Notes under the pieces: generated by a model
The model's input: the letters and a program-made list of their open reading frames with translations, nothing else
Databases searched by the model: none
Told to the model about the DNA's origin: nothing
Part shown: positions 1 through 7,234 of the stretch, piece by piece
Numbering within the stretch: position 1 is the stretch's first letter
How the letters are laid out: every line of letters starts with the position of its first letter
Origin: Betaproteobacteria bacterium
GTDB taxonomy: Bacteria > Pseudomonadota > Gammaproteobacteria > Burkholderiales > CAIKXV01
Reading direction: 5' to 3'
NCBI GenBank assembly: GCA_947456915.1
Contig: CANGUQ010000018.1
Location: 1-18,338, forward strand
Length of the DNA stretch: 18,338 nt
Made by a program: the position numbers and the translations under genes

Positions 1-894
1 AGCGCGTGGCCGGCGCGGGCGATACGCCTGGTGGTGCCGCTCGCCACCGGTGGCGCGAACGACATCGTCGCGCGCATCCTCGCCCCGGGCATGGCCGAGC
101 TGCTCGGCCGCCCGGTGCTGGTCGAGAACCGGCTGGGCGCAGGCGGTCTGGTGGGCGCCGCTTCGGTGGTGCGCGAGCCGGCCGACGGCTACACCGTGCT
201 GATCGGCAACGTCTCGACCAACGCGGTCGCGCCGCTGTCGCAGCAGGCCACCGTCGGCTTCGACCCGGGCAAGGACTTCGTCGGCGTCACTCAGCTCTCG
301 GCGGTGCACAACTTCTTCGTCATCAACGCCGGCCTGCCGGCGACGACGCTGAAGGACTTCATCGCGTTCGCGCGTGCGCGGCCCGGCAAGCTGAACTACT
401 CGGGCACGCTCGGCGGCTACGCCGACTTCGACATGCAGGTGCTGATGGCGCGCGCGGGCTTCGACGCGGTGAACGTGCCATCCAAGGGCGCCGGGGCTTC
501 GGTGGTTACCATCGCCGGGGGTGAGGTCGAGTTCGGCATCATCACCGCCGCAGCCTCGCTGCCGCAGATTCGCGGCGGACGCCTGCGCGCGCTCGCGGTG
601 ACGGGATCGTCGCGGCTGCCCGAGGCACCCGAGGTGCCCACGTTCGCCGAGGCCGGCTTTCCCGGTGTGGGCAGCGTCAACTGGATCGGCTTCTTCGTGC
701 GCGCGGGTACCGCGCGCACGATCGTCGAGCGGCTGCACGAGGTGAGCCTGCAGGTCGCGCAGCGCCCGGCCTCGCAGGAAGCGTTCGCCAGAGCGGGCCT
801 GCCGCTCGTGCTGAGCAAGCGGCCGGAGGAGTTTCAGCAGTTCGTGCGCGACGAGCTCACCCGCTGGGGGCAGATCATCCGCGAGCGAAAGTAG
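1..894 (+). CDS. Bug/TctC-family tripartite tricarboxylate transporter receptor, 5' end cut by window
   Basis: This is the C-terminal 297 residues of a periplasmic solute-binding protein of the Bug (TctC) family, which captures small carboxylates or related compounds for tripartite tricarboxylate transporters. The frame is open from base 1. The first visible residues, WPARAIRLVVPLATGG, match the start of the mature domain of these proteins, so only the signal peptide and a few residues are missing. Family features include the GGANDIVAR segment, the ENRLGAGG loop, DGYTVLIG, and the RLRALAVTG and PEVPTFAEAGFPG segments before the C-terminal helices. A GTG at 31 is a possible start but would cut into the conserved first strand and remove the signal peptide, so I treat the gene as truncated by the window edge. 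The ligand cannot be predicted. Confidence 0.93.
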   Translation, partial: SAWPARAIRLVVPLATGGANDIVARILAPGMAELLGRPVLVENRLGAGGLVGAASVVREPADGYTVLIGNVSTNAVAPLSQQATVGFDPGKDFVGVTQLSAVHNFFVINAGLPATTLKDFIAFARARPGKLNYSGTLGGYADFDMQVLMARAGFDAVNVPSKGAGASVVTIAGGEVEFGIITAAASLPQIRGGRLRALAVTGSSRLPEAPEVPTFAEAGFPGVGSVNWIGFFVRAGTARTIVERLHEVSLQVAQRPASQEAFARAGLPLVLSKRPEEFQQFVRDELTRWGQIIRERK

Positions 895-1054
895 CTGCGC
901 CACGCCCCGATCGCGATCCCTCGCGCCGCCCCGACTTCGACCCCGGGCCCGACAGAGGTGGCCTCGGTCCCGGCGCCACCGCGGTTTCACCCGCGGCTGC
1001 GGTGGCGGCGCTCGACTGCTGCGCGGGTGGCGATCCCCGCGCCAGGCGCTTCGT
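895..1054. other. Intergenic gap between convergent genes with GC-rich hairpins
   Basis: No gene is supported here. The gap separates two convergent genes and holds two inverted repeats. GCCACCGC at 975-982 pairs with GCGGTGGC at 999-1006. Nested within that span, CCGCGG at 979-984 and 991-996 could pair instead. GCGCGGG at 1021-1027 pairs with CCCGCGC at 1036-1042. Neither is followed by a T-run, so intrinsic termination is only a possibility. Confidence 0.5.
1021..1042 (-). terminator. Candidate hairpin downstream of the dioxygenase gene
   Basis: A perfect 7-bp stem (GCGCGGG/CCCGCGC) with an 8-nt loop starts 12 nt beyond the stop codon of the minus-strand dioxygenase. It has no U-tract, so it could slow polymerase or protect the 3' end rather than act as a classical terminator. 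Confidence 0.3.
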
Positions 1055-1903
1055 TCAGGCGAACATCGCCTCGTGCCGCTGCTCTTCCTCGCGGTAGTGC
1101 GCGCGGTAGCGCTGGTAGCCCTCGGCGTGGCGTTGCAGCGCGGCCGGCTCGAACGGCGACTGCGGCCGCGGCAGCAGATCGAAGTGGCCGTAGCGGTCCT
1201 CGCCGCGCACGAGCACCGCGCCCAGCCGGTGGGCGGTCTCCAGCCGGCAGCGGGTCGGGATGTAGCTGATGCCGAAGCCGACGCGCCGGTGCGCTGCCGC
1301 GTTCGGTGCCGAGCGGTGCACGCACAGCGTGTGGTGCAGCGAGAACTCGCCCGCCTTGAGCGCCATCGGTACCGCGCCGGTCTCGTCGATCTTCTCGACG
1401 ATGGTCTGGCCCGCGCCGTTGATGCTGTGCTCGAGCCGCGCGGCGGCGTGGTGGAACTGGCGCGGCGCGCCGCGCGAGGACAGCACCTCCATGCAGCCGG
1501 CGACGGTGCCGGCATCGGAGAGCGCGACCCACGCGGTCACGTGCTCGTGCGGCCGCAGGCCGAAGTAGGTGGCGTCCTGATGCCACGCGGCGAAGGTCGG
1601 CGCCCCCGGGTCCTTGATGAAGAATGTGCTCGTGTAGACGAGCAGGTCGGGGCCGAGCAGGTCCTCGATCGCATCGACGATGCGCGGGTCGCGCACCAGC
1701 TGGTCGAACTGCGGCAGGTAGACGTGTGCGCACGAGCGCCACTGGCCGTTGTCCTTGCGCGAGAGCGACGAACCGATGTGCGTCTCGATGTCGCCGAGCA
1801 GCGCGAAGTACGCCGCAGCTTCGTCCGCCGAAAGGGCCGGCACGGGGAACAGGAAGCCGTCGTGGCGGTAGCGGTCGACCGCCTGCGTGGTGAGCTTCTT
1901 CAC
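1055..1903 (-). CDS. Phytanoyl-CoA dioxygenase (PhyH) family Fe(II)/2-oxoglutarate hydroxylase
   Basis: This 282-residue cytosolic protein belongs to the PhyH family of non-haem iron, 2-oxoglutarate-dependent oxygenases, which hydroxylate acyl-CoAs or other small molecules. The iron-binding facial triad is visible: His108 and Asp110 in WHQDATYFG, and a distal His, most likely His196 in LCVHRSAPN. Arg207 in RRVGFGISYIP is placed to bind the 2-oxoglutarate carboxylate. Because Asp110 is present, it should be a hydroxylase and not one of the halogenating relatives that carry Ala or Gly there. I chose the GTG start at 1903 because GGAGG at 1911-1915 lies 7 nt upstream. The frame stays open to 2359, but that extension is not protein-like. 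It is divergent from the short-chain dehydrogenase gene, suggesting a shared pathway. The substrate is unknown. Confidence 0.9.
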   Translation of the reverse strand: MKKLTTQAVDRYRHDGFLFPVPALSADEAAAYFALLGDIETHIGSSLSRKDNGQWRSCAHVYLPQFDQLVRDPRIVDAIEDLLGPDLLVYTSTFFIKDPGAPTFAAWHQDATYFGLRPHEHVTAWVALSDAGTVAGCMEVLSSRGAPRQFHHAAARLEHSINGAGQTIVEKIDETGAVPMALKAGEFSLHHTLCVHRSAPNAAAHRRVGFGISYIPTRCRLETAHRLGAVLVRGEDRYGHFDLLPRPQSPFEPAALQRHAEGYQRYRAHYREEEQRHEAMFA

Positions 1904-1922
1904 GAGCCATCCTCCTCTGCGG

Positions 1923-1998
1923 CGCAGTGTCGGACAACGCTTCACCAGCGTCAAGACGCGCTTCGGCGCGATGCGGGCCGCGCATGTTTGACACTGCG
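1923..1998. promoter_or_regulatory. Paired GACACTGCG inverted repeat, candidate operator for divergent genes
   Basis: CGCAGTGTC at 1923-1931 and GACACTGCG at 1990-1998 form a perfect 9-bp inverted repeat with a 58-bp spacer. The left arm covers the -10 of the leftward promoter and the right arm overlaps the -35 of the rightward promoter. A further GACACT lies at 2023-2028 near the predicted rightward start site. A separate palindrome TGTC-G-GACA occupies 1928-1936 and has the GT-N3-AC core seen in operators of FadR-type GntR regulators. No regulator gene is adjacent, so the cognate protein is unknown. Confidence 0.4.
1926..1954 (-). promoter_or_regulatory. Predicted sigma70 promoter for the dioxygenase gene
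   Basis: On the minus strand TTGACG (1949-1954) is followed after 17 bp by GACACT (1926-1931). The -35 matches consensus at five of six positions and the -10 is weak. Transcription would start near 1919, leaving a short leader that contains the GGAGG ribosome-binding site. The -10 overlaps a TGTC-G-GACA palindrome at 1928-1936. Confidence 0.45.
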
Positions 1999-2017
1999 TG
2001 CGCGCGCGGTCGATACT
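1988..2017 (+). promoter_or_regulatory. Predicted sigma70 promoter for the short-chain dehydrogenase
   Basis: A perfect TTGACA (1988-1993) is followed after 18 bp by GATACT (2012-2017), which matches TATAAT at four positions. Transcription would start near 2024. This position decides the start codon of the downstream gene, since a possible GTG at 1998 would lie upstream of the transcript. Confidence 0.55.
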
Positions 2018-2042
2018 TTTTCGACACTCACGGGAGCCGACC

Positions 2043-2804
2043 TTGAACACGCTCGAAGGACAGTGCGCGATCGTCACCGGTGCATCGACACCGAACGGCA
2101 TCGGCAACGCGATCGCCCGGCGCTTCGCGTCGGCTGGCGCCTCGCTGCTGGTGGTGGCCGAAGGCCCGGCCGCCGAACTCGAAGCGACTGCGGCTGCCTG
2201 CCGCGCGCTGGCCCCGGCGGTGCGGGTCGAGACGCTGCTGCTCGATCTCGCCGAGCGGGGCGCGCCCGAGCGGATGATCGCGCACGCGCACGAGCGGTTC
2301 GGCCGCATCGATGTGCTGGTCAACAACGCGGCGGCGCGCGCCTCGTTCAGCTTCGGCACCTACACGCGCGAGCAGTTCGACAAGGTGGTGGCGGTGAACA
2401 TCGGCGCGGCGTTCTTCGCCGGGCAGGCGGTGGTGCCGATCATGCGCGCGCAGGGCGGCGGTCGCATCATCAATCTCGCGAGCCAGCTCGGGCACGTCAC
2501 CTTCGACAAGCGCGCGCTGTACGGCCTGACCAAGGCAGCGGTGATCCACCTCACGAAGTCGATGGCCTTCGAGCTGGGCCGCGACAACATCGTGGTGAAT
2601 TCGATCAGCCCCGGCCCGATCGACACCGGGCGGCGCGCGGTGAACGGGCCGGAGGTCACCGCGCAGCTGATCGCGAGGGTGCCCGTTGGGCGCCTGGGCG
2701 AGGCGGCCGAGATCGCCGAGGTCGCGTTCTTCCTGGCTTCGTCGAGCCCGGGGTTCCTGCAGGGCGAGGACATCGTCGTGGACGGCGGCTTCATCATTCA
2801 CTGA
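2043..2804 (+). CDS. Short-chain dehydrogenase/reductase (SDR, classical type)
   Basis: This 253-residue protein is a classical SDR that oxidises or reduces a hydroxyl/carbonyl group with NAD(P). The Rossmann glycine motif is TGASTPNGIG (residues 12-21), whose spacing resembles that of enoyl-reductase-like or longer-loop SDRs. NNAA follows at 94-97. The active-site residues are Asn119, Ser147, Tyr160 and Lys164 (YGLTK). The C-terminus ends with the usual GEDIVVDGG segment. I chose the TTG start at 2043 because CGGGAG sits 6 nt upstream and the predicted promoter lies between it and the GTG at 1998. It is divergent from the PhyH-type oxygenase, whose hydroxylated product could be its substrate (inference). 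It converges on the next gene with a 13-bp gap. Confidence 0.9.
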   Translation: MNTLEGQCAIVTGASTPNGIGNAIARRFASAGASLLVVAEGPAAELEATAAACRALAPAVRVETLLLDLAERGAPERMIAHAHERFGRIDVLVNNAAARASFSFGTYTREQFDKVVAVNIGAAFFAGQAVVPIMRAQGGGRIINLASQLGHVTFDKRALYGLTKAAVIHLTKSMAFELGRDNIVVNSISPGPIDTGRRAVNGPEVTAQLIARVPVGRLGEAAEIAEVAFFLASSSPGFLQGEDIVVDGGFIIH

Positions 2805-2817
2805 ACCCGCGCGGGCG

Positions 2818-3825
2818 CTACTCGGCACGCGCGCCCGAGTCGCGCACCACCTTCTGCCACTTGGCGAGATCGGCCCGGATCAGCTGCGCGAACTGGGCCG
2901 GAGTGGTGGACACCGGTTCGAAGCCGAGGGTGGCGAAGCGCTCGCGTACCGCCGGCAGCGCGAGCACCCGGCCCATCTCGGCGTTGAGCTTCGCCACGAT
3001 CGGCGCGGGCGTGCCGGCCGGGGCGAGCAGCCCGTACCAGACGTCGGCTTCGTAGTCCTTCAGGCTGGCGCTCTCGGCGATCGTGGGCAGTTCGGGCGCG
3101 AGCGGCGTGCGCCGTGTGCTGGTCACCCCCAGCGCGCGCAGCTTGCCGCTGCGGATGTGCGGCAGCGCGGTGGGCAGGCTCGCGGTGAGCACCTGCGTCT
3201 GCCCGGCCACGGCCGCGGCGACCGACGGGCCGCCGCCGTTGAACGGCACGTGCACGAGCTTCAGGCCGGTCATCGTCGAGAGCAGTTCGATCGCGAGGTG
3301 CGAGGCCTGGCCGATGCCGGGCGAGGCGTAGGTGAGCTCGCCGGGGCGGGCCTTCGCGAGGTCGAGCAGTTCGCGCATCGACTGCGCCTTCACCGACGGG
3401 TGCACCGCGATCACGTTGGTGGACACGCCCGAGAGGCCGATCGGCACGAAGTCGCGCACCGTGCTGTAGCCGACCTTCGCGTACAGGCTCTCGTTGATCA
3501 CGATCGAGGACACCGCCATCAGCAGCGTGTAACCATCGGGACTCGCGCGGGCGGCGATCTCGGCGGCGATGTTGCCCCCGGCGCCGACGCGGTTGTCCAC
3601 GATCACGTTCTGACCCCAGGCCTCGATGAAGCGCTGGCCGAACAGCCGCGCGAGCACGTCGGTGCCGCCGCCGGGCGCGAAGCCCACCAGCATGCGGACC
3701 GTGCGCGCAGGATAGTCGGCGGTCGACGCCGAGGCCGCCGCAGCTGCGCTGCTGCACAGCAGGCCGGCGGCGATCAGCATCGCGCGCATCGCCACGGCAT
3801 CCTGCAGGATCATCGGTCGGGACAT
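2818..3825 (-). CDS. Bug/TctC-family periplasmic receptor
   Basis: This is a 335-residue periplasmic binding protein of the Bug family. A hydrophobic signal segment (MLIAAGLLCSSAAAAASAS) precedes the mature start YPARTVRMLVGFAPGGGTD. Other family landmarks are VDNRVGAGGN, DGYTLLMAV, the VHPSVKAQSMRELLDLAKARP region, and KLRALGVTS followed by APELPTIAES. I chose the ATG at 3825, which has a weak GAGGA about 10 nt upstream. ATGs slightly downstream, such as MILQ or MRAML, would also give a signal peptide. The gene diverges from a second Bug gene across a 135-bp regulatory region. No transporter membrane subunits are adjacent. Confidence 0.93.
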   Translation of the reverse strand: MSRPMILQDAVAMRAMLIAAGLLCSSAAAAASASTADYPARTVRMLVGFAPGGGTDVLARLFGQRFIEAWGQNVIVDNRVGAGGNIAAEIAARASPDGYTLLMAVSSIVINESLYAKVGYSTVRDFVPIGLSGVSTNVIAVHPSVKAQSMRELLDLAKARPGELTYASPGIGQASHLAIELLSTMTGLKLVHVPFNGGGPSVAAAVAGQTQVLTASLPTALPHIRSGKLRALGVTSTRRTPLAPELPTIAESASLKDYEADVWYGLLAPAGTPAPIVAKLNAEMGRVLALPAVRERFATLGFEPVSTTPAQFAQLIRADLAKWQKVVRDSGARAE

Positions 3826-3873
3826 CTGGCGTTCGTCCTCGGGCGGTGCGCGTCGCGGCTCGAAGCCGGAAAA

Positions 3874-3903
3874 AGTATGCGGCGGCCGCGGCGCACCCGT
3901 CAA
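3874..3903 (-). promoter_or_regulatory. Predicted promoter for the minus-strand Bug gene
   Basis: On the minus strand TTGACG (3898-3903) is separated by 18 bp from CATACT (3874-3879), which is followed by TTTTTC. The leader to the ATG at 3825 would be about 40 nt. The same arrangement, an 18-bp spacer and ATACTTTTTC, occurs at the short-chain dehydrogenase promoter. Confidence 0.5.
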
Positions 3904-3921
3904 ACGGCACGGCCATCGGTC

Positions 3922-3927
3922 TACAAT
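3922..3927 (+). promoter_or_regulatory. Predicted -10 element for the plus-strand Bug gene
   Basis: TACAAT at 3922-3927 matches the -10 consensus at five positions. The candidate -35 (GTCAAA at 3899-3904) is poor and overlaps the -35 of the leftward promoter, so the two promoters may compete or share an activator. Confidence 0.4.
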
Positions 3928-3960
3928 GGTCTGGTCGAGGGTGGTTGGGAGGCTGCTGCG

Positions 3961-4947
3961 ATGACACACGCAACGACCGGCACGCGTACCGGCTCATTCC
4001 TGCTGCTGCCTGCCCTGCTGTGCGGCGGCAGTGCGCTGGCTGCGGAGCTCGCGTATCCCACCCGGCCGGTGCGGCTGCTGGTGGGCTTTCCGCCCGGGGG
4101 CAGCACCGATGCACTCGCGCGCATCATCACGCCCCGGCTCGGCGAAGCGATGGGCCAGCCGTGGGTCGTCGACAATCGCGGCGGCGCCGGCGGCAACATC
4201 GCCACCGAGATCACCGTTCGTGCCAATCCGGACGGGCACACGGTGCTGCTCGCGCTGAACACCCAGCTCACCGCGGCCCCGAGCCTGTACAAGCTGCCGT
4301 TCGACGTCGAGAAGGACCTGCAGCCGGTCACGGTGCTCGCCACGCACGAACACATCGTGCTGGTGCACCCGACGATGCCGGTGAAGTCGCTGAAGGAGCT
4401 GATCGCACTGGCCCGGCAGAAGCCGGGCGCGATCGACTACGGCTCGAGCGGGGTCGGCGGGTCGCTGCACCTCGCCGCCGAACTGCTCAAGCGCCGCGCC
4501 GGCTTCGACATCACCCACGTCGCGTTCAAGGGCGCGGGGCCGGCGATCGCCGCGGTGCTCGGCGGCGAGCCGCCGATGATGGTCGGGGCGGTGCCCTCGA
4601 CGATCGCCCACGTCGCGAGCGGCAAGCTGCGCGCGCTCGCCACCACCGGCCCGAAGCGCCACAAGGTGACGCCCGATCTGCCCACGGTGGCCGAACTCGG
4701 CTACCCGGGGTTCGAGAACGTCGCCTGGCTCGGGCTGTTCCTGCCTGCGCGCACGCCGATGGCGATCGTCAAACGCGTGCGCAACGACGCGATGCGTGCG
4801 CTCGAGGCGCCCGAGGTGCGCGCGACGATGGCGAAGCTTGGCCTCGATCAGGAGACGAGCACCCCGGGCGAACTCGCCGCCCGGATGAAGGCCGAGATCG
4901 CCGAGCTCGCAGTGGTGATCAAGGCGGCGGGGATCAAGGGGGAGTAG
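3961..4947 (+). CDS. Bug/TctC-family periplasmic receptor
   Basis: This 328-residue protein is a complete Bug-type solute receptor. Its signal peptide runs through FLLLPALLCGGSALAAELA, and the mature protein begins YPTRPVRLLVGFPPGGSTD. It also shows VDNRGGAGGN, DGHTVLLALN, the VHPTMPVKSLKELIALARQKPG region, KLRALATTG and PDLPTVAELGYPG. The ATG at 3961 is preceded by GGGAGG (3947-3952) at 8 nt spacing, a good ribosome-binding site. The gene lies 75 bp upstream of a thiolase gene on the same strand and is probably co-transcribed with it. This suggests a carboxylic acid ligand that feeds CoA-ester breakdown. Confidence 0.94.
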   Translation: MTHATTGTRTGSFLLLPALLCGGSALAAELAYPTRPVRLLVGFPPGGSTDALARIITPRLGEAMGQPWVVDNRGGAGGNIATEITVRANPDGHTVLLALNTQLTAAPSLYKLPFDVEKDLQPVTVLATHEHIVLVHPTMPVKSLKELIALARQKPGAIDYGSSGVGGSLHLAAELLKRRAGFDITHVAFKGAGPAIAAVLGGEPPMMVGAVPSTIAHVASGKLRALATTGPKRHKVTPDLPTVAELGYPGFENVAWLGLFLPARTPMAIVKRVRNDAMRALEAPEVRATMAKLGLDQETSTPGELAARMKAEIAELAVVIKAAGIKGE

Positions 4948-5022
4948 CGTCCTGAGCGGCGATCCACACCCACGCGCGCGGTGGCAGCGGTACGGGCCGC
5001 GCCAGCCCGAGAAAGGAATGAC

Positions 5023-6219
5023 GTGAGCGATCTGCGCGACGTCGTGGTGGTCGCTGTCGCGCGAACGCCGTTCGGCCGCTTCGAGGGCGCACTGCGGCAG
5101 ATCGAGGCGCCGAGGCTGGGTGCGCTCGCGATCGACGAAGTGCTGCACCGGGCAGTGGCGCTGCGCGAGGACGTCGACGTCGTCTATGGCGGGGTGGGCA
5201 TGCTGAGCGCCGGGGTGCTCACTCCGGTTCGCCAGTCGGTGCTGCTGTCGGGGCTGCCGCAGCAGACGGTCTCGCTTGCCGTGGACCGCGCGTGCTGCTC
5301 GGGCATGACCGCCATCGCTCTGGGCATGAACGACATCAGGCTCGGTCTGGCGCGCGCCGCGGTGTGCGGCGGCTTCGAGTCGCTCAGCCGCACGCCGGTG
5401 CTGTGGCCCCGGCAGAAGCCGCGCATCGGCGACGTGACCAGCACCGACCCGCTGCTGATGCGGGGGCTGACGGTGGCGCAGCCGATCCCGGTGTACAGCG
5501 GCGACGAGGCGCTGAAGCACGGGGTGGACAGGGTCGAACAGGACGAGTGGGCGCTCGCGAGTCACCAGCGGTACTTCGCCGCCGAGGCGGCCGGCTGCTT
5601 CGGCTTCGAACGATTCGTCGTCGAGGGCGTGGACGCGAAGGGTGCCGCGACGACGCTCGCCGCCGACGAGTCGCCGCGCCGCGATGCCTCGCTCGAGAAG
5701 CTCGCCCAGCTCGCGCCGGTATACGGCGGACGGACGGTGACCGCCGGCAACGCGCCGGGGCTCAGCGACGGGGCGGCGTTCCTGCTGCTCACCTCGGCTG
5801 CGCGTGCACGCGAGCTGGGCGTGGCGCCGCTAGCGCGGCTGCTCGGCCACGCGCAGGTCTGCGGCGGCCCGACTTCGGGGACGTCGACACCGGCGCTGGC
5901 GATTGTCGCTGCGTGCGAACGCGCCGCCATCGCGCCCGATGCGCTCGATCTGATCGAGATCAACGAGGCCTACGCCGCCACGCCGCTGGTGAGCACGCTG
6001 GTGCTGGCCGGAGCGGACCGGGCGCGGGCGCAGGCGCTGCGCGCTCGCACCAACGTGCACGGTGGCGCGGTGGCGATCGGCCACCCGCTCGGGGCGAGCG
6101 GCGCGCGCATCGTGATGACGCTGATCAACGCTCTGCGCAGGCGCGGCGGCGGACGCGGTGTCGCCGCGATCTGCGGGGGGTTCGGGCAGGGGGACGCGCT
6201 GCTGGTCGAGGTGGACTGA
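5023..6219 (+). CDS. Thiolase (acetyl-CoA acyltransferase/acetyltransferase family)
   Basis: This 398-residue enzyme belongs to the thiolase family, which cleaves 3-ketoacyl-CoA with CoA to release acetyl-CoA, or runs the reverse condensation. The nucleophilic cysteine is Cys91 in DRACCSGMTAI. The C-terminal active-site motifs are NEAYA (314-318), GGAVAIGHPLGASGAR with His354, and ICGGFGQGDA with Cys384. The N-terminal ARTPFGRFEGAL is also typical. All catalytic residues are present and the length is normal. I chose the GTG at 5023 because AAAGGA at 5012-5017 is well placed; an ATG at 5018 hits a stop at once, and the frame upstream to 4981 is not conserved in character. It follows a Bug receptor gene and converges on another with an 18-bp gap. 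Degradative versus biosynthetic use cannot be told from sequence. Confidence 0.92.
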   Translation: MSDLRDVVVVAVARTPFGRFEGALRQIEAPRLGALAIDEVLHRAVALREDVDVVYGGVGMLSAGVLTPVRQSVLLSGLPQQTVSLAVDRACCSGMTAIALGMNDIRLGLARAAVCGGFESLSRTPVLWPRQKPRIGDVTSTDPLLMRGLTVAQPIPVYSGDEALKHGVDRVEQDEWALASHQRYFAAEAAGCFGFERFVVEGVDAKGAATTLAADESPRRDASLEKLAQLAPVYGGRTVTAGNAPGLSDGAAFLLLTSAARARELGVAPLARLLGHAQVCGGPTSGTSTPALAIVAACERAAIAPDALDLIEINEAYAATPLVSTLVLAGADRARAQALRARTNVHGGAVAIGHPLGASGARIVMTLINALRRRGGGRGVAAICGGFGQGDALLVEVD

Positions 6220-6237
6220 GCGTGCGCGGCGGCGCCG

Positions 6238-7212
6238 CTAGTCGAGCGAGACCTTCGCGGCCTTGACCGCCTCGCTCCAGCGGGCGATCTCCGACTTCAT
6301 GAACGCCGAGAACTCCTCCGGCGAGTTCGACATCGGCTCCAGCCCCAGCGCGACGATACGCTGGCGCGTGTCGGCGTCGGCGAGGACCCGCACCACTTCC
6401 GCATTGAGCCGCTGCACGATCGCCCGCGGCGTTCTGGCCGGGGCGAGCATGCCCGCCCAGCCCATGGCCTGAAAGTCCCTGATGCCCGACTCGGCGACCG
6501 TTGGCACGTCGGGCAGCAGCGAGGAGCGGGTCGACGAACCCACCGCGATCGCATTCACTTTCCCGGCCTTGATCAGCGAGAGCGAGGAGGCGATGGTGTC
6601 GAACATCAGCATGATGTGCCCGCCGATCAGATCCGTGGTCGCCGGTGCGCTGCCCTTGTACGGCACGTGCGCGACGTCGATCCCGGCCCGGTGCTTGAGC
6701 AGTTCCATCGCCAGGTGCTGTGCGGTACCCGGCCCCGAGGACCCGTAGTTGAGCTTGCCCGGATTGGCGCGGGCGAGCGCGACCAGATCCTTGATCGTCT
6801 TCGTCGGCAGCGACGGGTGCGCGACAACCACCAGCGGGATCAGGCCCAGCAGCGAGACGGGCTCGTAGTCCTTCAGCGGGTCGTAGCTGAGCTTTCGATA
6901 CAGGCTGGGGTTGATCACCATCGTGCCGCTCGCGCTCACCAGCAGCGTGTAGCCGTCGGGCGTGGCCTTGGCGACCGCCTCTGCGCCGATGATGCCGCCG
7001 GCGCCCGGACGGTTGTCGATGATGAACTGCCTGCCCAGCGCGTCGGTGAGCCGCTGGCTGACCAGACGGCCGATGACATCGGTCGCCTGCCCCGGCGGGA
7101 ACGGAATGATCACCCGCACCGGCGCGCTCGGGTAGGACTGCGCCCACGTGTGGGCGCACAGCCCTGCACAGACGACGGTTGCGATTGCTGCATGGGTCCG
7201 ATTCACCGACAT
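6238..7212 (-). CDS. Bug/TctC-family periplasmic receptor, last gene of the UGSC operon
   Basis: This 324-residue Bug-type receptor has a signal peptide (IATVVCAGLCAHTWAQ) and the mature start YPSAPVRVIIPFPPGQATDV. The usual double glycine is partly changed here, PPGQ instead of PGG. Further landmarks are IDNRPGAGG, DGYTLLVSA, VAHPSLPTKTIKDLVALAR and DVPTVAESGI. The ATG at 7212 has a strong AGAGGAGG 7 nt upstream. It starts only 22 nt after the stop of the acyl-CoA ligase gene on the same strand, so it is very likely the final gene of the operon that also encodes the UGSC selenoprotein. It probably captures the compound, or a precursor, handled by that operon (inference). Confidence 0.94.
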   Translation of the reverse strand: MSVNRTHAAIATVVCAGLCAHTWAQSYPSAPVRVIIPFPPGQATDVIGRLVSQRLTDALGRQFIIDNRPGAGGIIGAEAVAKATPDGYTLLVSASGTMVINPSLYRKLSYDPLKDYEPVSLLGLIPLVVVAHPSLPTKTIKDLVALARANPGKLNYGSSGPGTAQHLAMELLKHRAGIDVAHVPYKGSAPATTDLIGGHIMLMFDTIASSLSLIKAGKVNAIAVGSSTRSSLLPDVPTVAESGIRDFQAMGWAGMLAPARTPRAIVQRLNAEVVRVLADADTRQRIVALGLEPMSNSPEEFSAFMKSEIARWSEAVKAAKVSLD

Positions 7213-7234
7213 TGTCGATCCTCCTCTGGCTGGT

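Noticed and set aside
1073..3055. A 660-codon plus-strand open frame
   Set aside because: It runs antisense through the dioxygenase and out of frame through the dehydrogenase. Its product is Arg/Ala-rich without motifs, while the overlapping genes have full catalytic motifs.
2686..3960. Long N-terminal extension of the plus-strand Bug gene (frame open from 2686)
   Set aside because: The extension overlaps two other genes, and the ATG at 3961 has a good ribosome-binding site followed directly by a signal peptide.
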